Assembly: GCA_903970295.1 (NCBI GenBank)
Contig: CAJCHQ010000652.1
Span: 1 to 10,641 of the forward strand
Length of the DNA: 10,641 nt
Reading direction: 5' to 3'
Source of the DNA: Bryobacterales bacterium
Lineage (GTDB): Bacteria; Cyanobacteriota; Vampirovibrionia; Obscuribacterales; Obscuribacteraceae
Part shown: positions 1-6,405 of the stretch, piece after piece
How positions within the stretch are numbered: position 1 is the first letter of the stretch
How the letters are laid out: every line of letters starts with the position of its first letter
Translations under genes and position numbers: made by a program
The notes under the pieces: model-generated
Told to the model about the DNA's origin: nothing
The model's database searches: none
The model's input: the letters and a program-made list of their open reading frames with translations, nothing else

Positions 1-275
1 TGCGGATTAGCCTGAACACCCTGCGAAAATTGTCCGTAGGCGTCTTCAACATCAATCGCCGCGTTCATGTCGTCGTCGAATATGCCGGTGATTGCCTGAA
101 TCATATAGGGAACAGGTTGTTTGTCCGGCTGTTTGACCAGATGAGCACGAATAGTTTTGGGTTTTTCGCGAGCAGAGGCCTGACACCAGGCTAGTTCCAA
201 TACATTGCCGTTGGCTGGACTGGCGCCAGTCGATTGGCAATCGAAAAAGAGGAATTCTTTGGCTTGTAGATTCAA
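1..275 (-). CDS. DnaQ-like (DEDD) 3'-5' exonuclease domain protein, C-terminus cut by window edge
   Basis: Reading leftward from TTG at 275, an open frame of 91 codons runs off the window. Residues 8-24 read FLFFDCQSTGASPANGN followed by VLELAW. This matches the first exonuclease motif of the DnaQ/epsilon family (hydrophobic strand, D-x-E-T-T-G, then an I/L-E-hydrophobic strand). A later ITGIFDDDM resembles the family's 'ITGIT.EM' segment before motif II. The remaining acidic residues lie outside the window, so the full domain layout is unknown. The usual metal-binding Glu of motif I is Gln14 here (codon CAA). The start is inferred: the in-frame region from an upstream TAG holds no ATG or GTG, and an AGGT sits six bases before the TTG. 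The gene follows the nuclease-helicase gene on the same strand after 141 bases, suggesting a shared DNA-processing role (inference). In known proteins this domain can be DNA polymerase III epsilon, a stand-alone exonuclease or part of an exonuclease/UvrC-like fusion; the visible part cannot decide. Confidence 0.72.
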   Translation of the reverse strand, partial: MNLQAKEFLFFDCQSTGASPANGNVLELAWCQASAREKPKTIRAHLVKQPDKQPVPYMIQAITGIFDDDMNAAIDVEDAYGQFSQGVQANP

Positions 276-416
276 GTACGTACCTGTCAGGGGAGATTCT
301 GCTCTGAAAGTCTAGCTTGGCTTGGCACTGGGTCTGGAAGGGATCACGATGTTAACAAGGACCAGATCTTTTTTAAGCGAATGCGAACAAATTACGAGCA
401 AAATAATCATTAGAAC

Positions 417-2828
417 TTACTGGGAGAGAACCTCCATGCCAGAATTTTTGAATAGCGATACTCCATGCCAAAATTGTTTGATGTCACTGGTGATTTGGTT
501 GGAAATCAATTCGTGCACTGAATTGTCGAACCAGTCTTTCGGCATTGTCTGCACGTAGTCAGGCAAGACAAAGCGCTTGTCCATCAGTACGATCAACCCG
601 CGGTCAGTTTCGGAGCGAATGACTCGTCCCGCCGACTGTACGACTTTCGACATGGCGGGATAAACATAGGCGTAGTGAAAACCTGTTCCGTAGTGAGTTT
701 CGTAGTATTCTCGCAAAATTTCGCGTTCCAGATCGAATGTGGGCAGAGGCGGCCCGACGACGATGGCGCCTATCAACATATCACCGGGATAATCAACACC
801 TTCTGCGAAAACCCCACCCTGGACGGCCAGCAGGATTGTCGGCCGAGCCAGGGCGCGTAGCTTCGTCAAGAAATCAGTGGTGGCATTTTTCCCCTCCCGT
901 TCTTGTTTGAGCATTTCAAATGCGCTCCCTCGCAAGGGTGTGAGCAGAAGCGCATGCACTTCGTCGAGGAAGGCGAAGCTTGGGAAAAAGGCGATGTAGT
1001 TCCCTTGTTTTAGTGAGATGATGCGGGTAATTGCGTCTGCAATCTTCTGATATTGCAAAGCCCGATCTGAATACTTGGTCGATACTTGAGGGATGACCAG
1101 CACTTTCCGATTGGCACGGGGAAATCTGGTGGGAAATTCAACTGAAACAAGCTTGTCTACCTCGAACCCCGTCACTTTGGCGTAATATTCGAATGGTTTC
1201 AGCGTTGCCGAAAAGGCTGTGACCGAGTCGAAACTCTTGTAGGCTGTTTGCAATTCTTGTGAGGCGTCGCAGCAAATGATTTTAAGGGCACCACCTGTGC
1301 TATCGGCCTGATAAATAGAAGCGAAGCGATCCTCTTTAAACTCTAGCGCTTGTGTAAATGCTGACCATTCTCCATAGAGTGAGACAACCGGGTCGCCATG
1401 CCTCAATTCAAAAACACCGTCTAAGTAGCGCACCATCAGGTCATGAATGCGCAAGAGCATGGCGATAAAAGCTTCTCGATCGACTTCGACTCTGGCGCTG
1501 CGCATTTTGCCAGACGGCCTGTGTCTGGCAAGCAGGAGCAAGCAGTCTTTCACCAGACGTTCTGCACCCAGCAATAAGGCCCTCTCGTTGCTTGGCAAAT
1601 TCCAGAGAATATTATTGAGAGCCGTTGCAGAAAGAGTTGGCGAGTAATAACCGGTCGCTCGCTCATGCAGATTGTGGGCTTCGTCGATGACCAAATTCGG
1701 TTTTTTAGTGGAACCAAATTTATTAGTGGTCAAACGGCCAATCAGAGAGCGCGGTGAAAAAACATAGTTGTAATCGGCGATTACGACATCAGCTTGATCG
1801 ATGGAGTCGACAGAGAGTTCGAACGGACAAACCTCGTTTTGCTCGCCAATCTCTGTGAATGTCTTAGACGTCATGCAGTTGTTGGCGCTCGCCAGTTTGA
1901 CCAGATCCAGCTTGTAGACCTTCTCGTAGTAGTCTTTGGCATATTGGCAATAATCTGGTCTACAGATCATCTCTTCCTTTAAGCAAAGTTTTGATTTCGC
2001 CGTCAAAGTCAGTGTTTTGATTTCGTGTTGCTCTTGCAATTCAGCTACTGCCTGCTCGGCCACCGTATGCTGGCTGTTTTTCGGCGTCACATAGACGAGC
2101 TTTTGGCCGCGCTTAAAGGCGTCTTTCAGCATCGGAAAAAGCACTGCCATTGTTTTTCCAAGACCGGTGGCGGCTTGAATCATCGAATTTTTCCCTAACT
2201 TTATATTGGCTTCGATTGTCTCTATTACTTCTTGTTGCCCGGCTCTCAGGGCACCATATGGAAAATTCAAAGCAGCTGAAATTGCTTGGCGCTTGAGGGC
2301 TGTCTTTTGCCGCTCGGAAGCTTCGACGCACAGCTCTTCGAGGCGCAGCTTCAGCCACTTTTCGTAGGTTGGGATATGAAGCTCTATGGGCAGTGTCATT
2401 TGACTGCCATCGCGTGTTGACGCCATTAAAATCGTTAGCCGGGGCAAGCGACCATATTTCTGGAAATACATGTAGCCATAAGTTTTCAGTTGCAGGCAAT
2501 AAGGGTGGTCTGGCTCTGCTGCAAGCTTTACTTTCAGGGATGCCGGGTCGAATGTGGTCTTGATCTCTTCGATGTGCTCTTCTTCTGCGTAGAAGCCATC
2601 CATGAAGCCGCTGACGTTGAAATCGAATAAACTAGACGTAAATAAGTGGGATAGCTTGACTTCGGCGCAATAGTCGTCGCCCTGTGACGATTTCGCTTTC
2701 TGTATCTTGTCGTGGATCTCGTCTCCGGTAGATATGGGTGAGCCATATCCGGAGTGAGTTTCGATGCTGCCGGTCCGAGGGATCGGCAAGGCAAACTCGC
2801 GCACACCAATGTTTAATTTTTTTACCAT
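417..2828 (-). CDS. PD-(D/E)XK nuclease fused to XPD/DinG-type Fe-S superfamily 2 helicase
   Basis: This 803-residue cytoplasmic protein has two modules. Residues about 50-125 form a RecB/Cas4-like PD-(D/E)XK nuclease: GFMDGF with Asp77, EEIK with Glu88 and Lys90, then Q113-x3-Y117, the usual Q-x-x-x-Y helix. Residues about 190-800 form an ATP-dependent 5'-3' DNA helicase of the XPD/DinG (DEAD_2/helicase_C_2) family. Its motifs are Walker A ATGLGKT at 220-226, the DEAH box at 382-385, SATL at 540-543, GGVFAEGVDYPGD at 671-683, and QSAGRVIRSETDRG from 731 with arginine fingers R735 and R738. Cysteines 282, 289, 294 and 334 lie between motifs Ia and II, where XPD proteins bind a 4Fe-4S cluster. 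The early VREF segment is family-typical and supports the start. ATG 2828 is the only usable start, because an in-frame TGA lies just upstream. No Shine-Dalgarno is visible. The gene begins 52 bases after the response regulator on the same strand. Such proteins act in DNA repair or recombination; the exact substrate is unknown. Confidence 0.93.
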   Translation of the reverse strand: MVKKLNIGVREFALPIPRTGSIETHSGYGSPISTGDEIHDKIQKAKSSQGDDYCAEVKLSHLFTSSLFDFNVSGFMDGFYAEEEHIEEIKTTFDPASLKVKLAAEPDHPYCLQLKTYGYMYFQKYGRLPRLTILMASTRDGSQMTLPIELHIPTYEKWLKLRLEELCVEASERQKTALKRQAISAALNFPYGALRAGQQEVIETIEANIKLGKNSMIQAATGLGKTMAVLFPMLKDAFKRGQKLVYVTPKNSQHTVAEQAVAELQEQHEIKTLTLTAKSKLCLKEEMICRPDYCQYAKDYYEKVYKLDLVKLASANNCMTSKTFTEIGEQNEVCPFELSVDSIDQADVVIADYNYVFSPRSLIGRLTTNKFGSTKKPNLVIDEAHNLHERATGYYSPTLSATALNNILWNLPSNERALLLGAERLVKDCLLLLARHRPSGKMRSARVEVDREAFIAMLLRIHDLMVRYLDGVFELRHGDPVVSLYGEWSAFTQALEFKEDRFASIYQADSTGGALKIICCDASQELQTAYKSFDSVTAFSATLKPFEYYAKVTGFEVDKLVSVEFPTRFPRANRKVLVIPQVSTKYSDRALQYQKIADAITRIISLKQGNYIAFFPSFAFLDEVHALLLTPLRGSAFEMLKQEREGKNATTDFLTKLRALARPTILLAVQGGVFAEGVDYPGDMLIGAIVVGPPLPTFDLEREILREYYETHYGTGFHYAYVYPAMSKVVQSAGRVIRSETDRGLIVLMDKRFVLPDYVQTMPKDWFDNSVHELISNQITSDIKQFWHGVSLFKNSGMEVLSQ

Positions 2829-2836
2829 ATAGGCGT

Positions 2837-2865
2837 ATGGTAAGGTCTTGAAAGCTTCGAGTCAA
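2837..2865 (-). promoter_or_regulatory. Candidate promoter for the nuclease-helicase gene, possibly giving a leaderless mRNA
   Basis: On the minus strand TTGACT (2865-2860) and TACCAT (2842-2837) are separated by exactly 17 bases. They match the sigma-70 consensus at five of six and four of six positions. Only eight bases separate the -10 box from the helicase ATG, so transcription would start about two bases before the ATG. This agrees with the missing Shine-Dalgarno sequence, but read-through from the upstream operon is equally possible. Confidence 0.4.
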
Positions 2866-2880
2866 TCAGTTTTTTATCGA

Positions 2881-3603
2881 CTAATCTTCGACTTTGACAT
2901 CATCGAGCGCCTCATCCTTGAAACGATTCAGACGCTTCATGAAGTCGGTCCAGTCCTCTTTAGGCGCCGGCGATTCTTCGATTTTTCCAGAAATTTCAGG
3001 GGGCGCTTTGCCATCTTTGGTGTAATTGCGATACTTGCTGCGCCGCTGTTGTTTGAGCGGCACTTTCTGTTCTGCTACCAGTTTCAGGACGCGCTCTTCT
3101 TCTTCTGTTAATTTCGGAGCTTCAGGCGGTGCCGCTTCTGATTGACTCAGCACTTTCTCAGCGAGAGACGGATCGAGCCACTGTGAGCCGGAATTGACGT
3201 CTCTGATCGCTTCTTCCAATTTTTCAGGTGTGAAATCATCTTTGACTAGGTAAGCGTCGGCGCCCGCTGAAAACGCCTTGAACATAGTGTTGTCCGATGC
3301 TTGCGAGGTAAGAACCACCAGGCGCGTCTCAGGCAGTCGCTCTTTGATGCGTTTTAAAACTTCGAGGCCGTCCATTCCTGGCAAACCGAGGTCGACGATG
3401 ATCACTTGCGGTTCCAGCTGCAGAGCTTGCTTGATTGCTATCTCTCCATCATCGGCTTCTCCGACGAGATTGAGACCATCATATTGCAGCAATGATTCTC
3501 TAATCACTGCTCGCGTCAATTCGCTGTCTTCAATCAAGAAGATAGAAGTAGGCAAGACGTTTTTTTGCTCTTCAGCAGGCCGTCCTGAGGGCAAAATGCT
3601 CAT
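2881..3603 (-). CDS. NarL/FixJ-like response regulator with receiver domain and no complete DNA-binding domain
   Basis: This 240-residue protein has a complete receiver domain at about 19-137: acidic pair E25/D26, phosphoacceptor Asp71 in IIVDLGLPGMDG, Thr99 in VVLTS, and Lys121 in YLVKDDF. The following segment, from residue 164, reads LTEEEERVLKLVAEQ, which matches the first helix of a LuxR/GerE-type domain (LTxREtEVLxLVAeG). The recognition helices that should follow are absent. Instead there is a charged tail (RRSKYR, then Lys/Glu/Asp-rich) to residue 240. The other two frames do not restore a helix-turn-helix, so a simple frameshift is not the explanation. The ATG overlaps the kinase stop as ATGA, and an AGGAG (3616-3612) lies eight bases upstream, so the start is well supported and translation is probably coupled to the kinase. 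It is the obvious phosphate acceptor for that kinase's Hpt domain. Its output is unknown: protein-protein signalling is likelier than DNA binding. Confidence 0.92.
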   Translation of the reverse strand: MSILPSGRPAEEQKNVLPTSIFLIEDSELTRAVIRESLLQYDGLNLVGEADDGEIAIKQALQLEPQVIIVDLGLPGMDGLEVLKRIKERLPETRLVVLTSQASDNTMFKAFSAGADAYLVKDDFTPEKLEEAIRDVNSGSQWLDPSLAEKVLSQSEAAPPEAPKLTEEEERVLKLVAEQKVPLKQQRRSKYRNYTKDGKAPPEISGKIEESPAPKEDWTDFMKRLNRFKDEALDDVKVED

Positions 3604-6074
3604 TTGGTCAGCTCCTGGGACTCCGAAACCAAAAGATCAAATGCCCGCTGCAACTCTGAGTAAATATCTTCCACGTCCCTCCAGTTTTTCATCTGCAACG
3701 CTTTTTCCAGACGTTGGCCAACCTCAACCATTGTCTGCGCTCGCACCATGGCGCATTGGCCTTTCAGTTCATGCGTTGCCGCCTTTAATACTTTTGCATC
3801 TTTCTGCTTCAAGGCCACTTTAATTTTGTTCAGCAATTTGGGAGTTAATGTCTGGAACACATTGAATAATCGCTGCGCGGCTTCGCCGCCGAATGTTTCC
3901 TGAAGCAGATGAATCGGGTGATCTGATGACGCCTCGGCTGGTTGAGCTGAAAGATGATCGACTGGTCCAACCTCGACTTCGGTGAAAACCGAGTCGCCTG
4001 GCGATGATTCGCTTTCAGAATCGGACCGAGCGGCCTCTGAAAAATCTTTGCTTTCGTCTACTGGCTCGCCTGGTTGATTTCCAGGGCCGTGTTTGGGCAA
4101 CCAGAGTTGCAAAACCTGGCTCATTTTTTCCAGTGTGACTGGCTTGGAAATATAGTCATTCATGCCTGCTTTCAAGCACTTCTGGCGGTCCCCTTCCATG
4201 GCTTCGGCCGTGAAGGCAATAATTTTGACGCTCTGCTTTTTGCCTTTTTCGGCTTTACGGATGCGCCTGGTAGTCTCGAAACCGTCCATTAAAGGCATCT
4301 GGCAATCCATGAAGACAACAGAGTAATCGTTTTTTGATAATTCCTCAATCGCCTGGGCACCGCTGGCGACACCTTTGCTAGTCAAGCCCAACTTGTTCAG
4401 CAATAATTTGGCCACTTCTCGATTGACGCGGTTGTCCTCGACAACGAGTACCGGTTTATCTAGTTGGAAGTTGCCTTTGAGAATTTGCTCGACTGCCGAT
4501 CTTTTTCCTTTTACCGACTGCTTTGGCCCGTTCGCGTCTTGCGTAAGAATTTTAACCAGGCAGGAAAAGAAATCGGATTGCTTGACCGGCATAGACATCT
4601 GATGCAAGTAAAGGTCGTCATCGCCGTCGCCGCTATCGCTTGGATCATCGATATCTCGGACCAGACAGACAGGCGTCCCGCCTTTTTTGAGAATCTTCAA
4701 AACCAACGGTTCAAGTTTTCGACCAGCTTCGATATGCGATATATCCATGACGATCAGCATGTATGGGTCACCACTGCTAGTGGCGTTCTGTTGAGCAAGC
4801 AAAACATTCTCGACGTTGTCGATTGCGTAATAACGCAGGCCCAGGGCGGCTGCGTACGTTTTCAGCACCGACAATTGCATTTGTTCGATGTTCACAAATA
4901 GAACCCGTTTTCCTGCCAACATCGCAAGCACTTGTTGGCGGCCGGTTAAATCGGTACCAATGGGAAACTCCAGGGTGACACCGGATGTGGAGCCTTCGTT
5001 GACGATGCTCGAAACCCAGAGATTTCCGCCCATCAATCCCACGAGCTTCTGACTGACGACAAGACCGAGTCCCAGACCGCTTTGTCCGCCTTTGCCCTGA
5101 CCAAACGGTTGAAACAAAGAAGGGTTCTCTTGATCCGAACGTTGTCCGGTGTCTGTGACTGTGAAGGTAATCGTTGCTCGATCCGCGGAAATCTCATCGG
5201 GTGCCGCTTTAACTAGAATCGAACCACGTTCGGTGTTGCGCACGGCATGGGCCGTAAGATTGACTATCACCTGTCTTAATCTCTGCGGATCCCCGCGCAA
5301 CATAGGTGGAATCGTCGGATCGACGAATGTCGTAAATAAAAGACCCTTTTCGAGAGCTTGGGCTGATGTCGTTTCTGTCGCATGCTCGACCAATTTGAGT
5401 AGGTCGAAGTCGACAAAATCAAAATTCAACTGACCGGTTTCCATTTTGGCGAAGACAGCGATGTCATTCATCGTGTCGAGCAATGACATACCTGAAATCT
5501 GAATGATCTCGACAAAATATTTCTGCTCCGGTGTGAGAGAGCTTTGCTTGAGCAGTTCGCTCATGCCGATCACTGAATTCATCGGCGTTCTGATTTCGTG
5601 GCTGAGGCTGGACAGAAAATCGGACTTAAAGACCTGCATCGCCAGAGATGGTTCGGACTCGCCCCCGGCTTTTACTGCGCTTCCTGAAGAAGCATCAACG
5701 GGTCTTACCTTTTCGCGGCTACCGAGATTTCGTAAGATGGTTCGACTGAGCGATTCGGGCTCTGCTTCTGTTTTGATCAAGAAGTCTTTTGCCCCGCGTT
5801 TGATTGCTGCTTGTGCATCGGCGACGCCGCTTTTCGGAACCATGACCACAACGGGAGTGTGGGGGGCCGCTTTGAGCATTTTGGTCAGCAAGCCGTTGAC
5901 ATTGGCTTCTTTCAGGGCCAACGATAAAAGGACTAAATCGAAGCTTCCGCCTTTTACTCGTTCGAGTGCCTGGGATGCCTGGCTTACTGTCTCTGAGGAA
6001 AACCGAGTGCCCGTGCAATCAGCCAGTTTTTTTTCCAGCGCTCTGGCGTCTTTGCTCTTGTCTTCGACCAACAA
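3600..6074 (-). CDS. Soluble hybrid histidine kinase (REC-HisKA-HATPase-REC-REC-Hpt) with degenerate motifs
   Basis: This protein of about 824 residues has no membrane segment, so it is a cytoplasmic multistep phosphorelay kinase. Residues 1-115 are a degenerate receiver: VED acidic cluster and Lys101 are present, but Ser51 sits where the phosphoacceptor Asp belongs. HisKA follows with SHEIRTPMN and His159. The ATPase domain has an N-box reading NLTAHAVRNT (His276 for the usual Asn) and a G1 box DTGQRS instead of DTGIGI, while the F box (LFQPF) and G2 box (GLGLG) are intact. A second receiver at 388-510 keeps Asp444 and Lys498 but lacks the acidic pair. The third receiver (541-655) is canonical: E546/D547, Asp590, Thr622, Lys644. 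The Hpt domain (about 720-815) has His768 in ATHELKGQ. The start is uncertain. The frame is open back to TAA at 6176-6174 with no ATG or GTG, so TTG 6074 or 6071 is used here, although this trims the receiver's first strand (SVLLVED). The stop overlaps the response regulator start. Confidence 0.92.
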   Translation of the reverse strand: MLVEDKSKDARALEKKLADCTGTRFSSETVSQASQALERVKGGSFDLVLLSLALKEANVNGLLTKMLKAAPHTPVVVMVPKSGVADAQAAIKRGAKDFLIKTEAEPESLSRTILRNLGSREKVRPVDASSGSAVKAGGESEPSLAMQVFKSDFLSSLSHEIRTPMNSVIGMSELLKQSSLTPEQKYFVEIIQISGMSLLDTMNDIAVFAKMETGQLNFDFVDFDLLKLVEHATETTSAQALEKGLLFTTFVDPTIPPMLRGDPQRLRQVIVNLTAHAVRNTERGSILVKAAPDEISADRATITFTVTDTGQRSDQENPSLFQPFGQGKGGQSGLGLGLVVSQKLVGLMGGNLWVSSIVNEGSTSGVTLEFPIGTDLTGRQQVLAMLAGKRVLFVNIEQMQLSVLKTYAAALGLRYYAIDNVENVLLAQQNATSSGDPYMLIVMDISHIEAGRKLEPLVLKILKKGGTPVCLVRDIDDPSDSGDGDDDLYLHQMSMPVKQSDFFSCLVKILTQDANGPKQSVKGKRSAVEQILKGNFQLDKPVLVVEDNRVNREVAKLLLNKLGLTSKGVASGAQAIEELSKNDYSVVFMDCQMPLMDGFETTRRIRKAEKGKKQSVKIIAFTAEAMEGDRQKCLKAGMNDYISKPVTLEKMSQVLQLWLPKHGPGNQPGEPVDESKDFSEAARSDSESESSPGDSVFTEVEVGPVDHLSAQPAEASSDHPIHLLQETFGGEAAQRLFNVFQTLTPKLLNKIKVALKQKDAKVLKAATHELKGQCAMVRAQTMVEVGQRLEKALQMKNWRDVEDIYSELQRAFDLLVSESQELTK

Positions 6075-6405
6075 GACCGAGACTGAGTGCCCGTTTCTGG
6101 GGGTAAATTTATCGATGATGGCGATCGCGACCTGGTTACTAGATGTCGAGTCCGAAAGAGGCAGGCTTGCCTCTTAGTTGTTATACCAATTACGACACAC
6201 ATTATAAGCACTTGCAGTAACGGCTGTCCCTGACTGGGTTAGCTGGTGCGCCCACTGTCATACGGGGCATAATCCCTTTTGACCCTCTAAAAATGCTGGA
6301 AATGCCTTACAATGCAGGTGCTTCGACAAGCCGAACTGGGCCGGTTACCGCCGCATTTCGCGAGAAGACGAGGCACCTAGTAGCTTCCGACCCGAGTAGA
6401 TTGAG
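6075..6405. other. Divergent intergenic region between kinase operon and TPR gene
   Basis: This 331-base region holds the start signals of both flanking genes. The minus-strand promoter candidate is clear. On the plus strand a TACAAT at 6308-6313 could be a -10 box for the TPR gene, but the nearest TTGACC (6279-6284) is 23 bases away, too far for normal spacing, so no plus-strand promoter is called. One GCGATCGC palindrome lies at 6121-6128. The part next to the kinase may be coding if that gene starts upstream of 6074. Confidence 0.6.
6201..6230 (-). promoter_or_regulatory. Candidate promoter for the kinase-response regulator operon
   Basis: The minus strand carries a perfect TATAAT (6206-6201), preceded after 18 bases by GGGACA (6230-6225), a four-of-six match to the -35 consensus. 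Transcription would start near 6194, leaving a leader of about 120 bases before TTG 6074. A second, weaker TATAAC lies about 20 bases downstream. No strong hairpin or recognised riboswitch is visible in the leader. Confidence 0.5.

Noticed and set aside
2113..2499. Second minus-strand frame of 128 codons inside the helicase gene
   Set aside because: It is out of frame with the helicase, lacks motifs, and the helicase frame is continuous with all conserved elements, so there is no frameshift here.
3278..3823. Plus-strand open frame of 181 codons opposite the regulator and kinase C-terminus
   Set aside because: It is antisense to the receiver and Hpt domains and has a low-complexity Ser/Pro/Arg composition without any motif.
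6121..6128. GCGATCGC palindrome, the HIP1 octamer abundant in many cyanobacteria
   Set aside because: Only one copy was noticed in over 10 kb, so it is no real evidence of lineage or function.
5503..6177. Long plus-strand open frame (224 codons) opposite the kinase N-terminus
   Set aside because: It lies entirely antisense to a gene with clear receiver and HisKA motifs, has no recognisable domain, and its composition is that of a shadow frame.
6279..6313. TTGACC and TACAAT upstream of the TPR gene as a promoter
   Set aside because: The 23-base spacing is well outside the usual 16-18 range.
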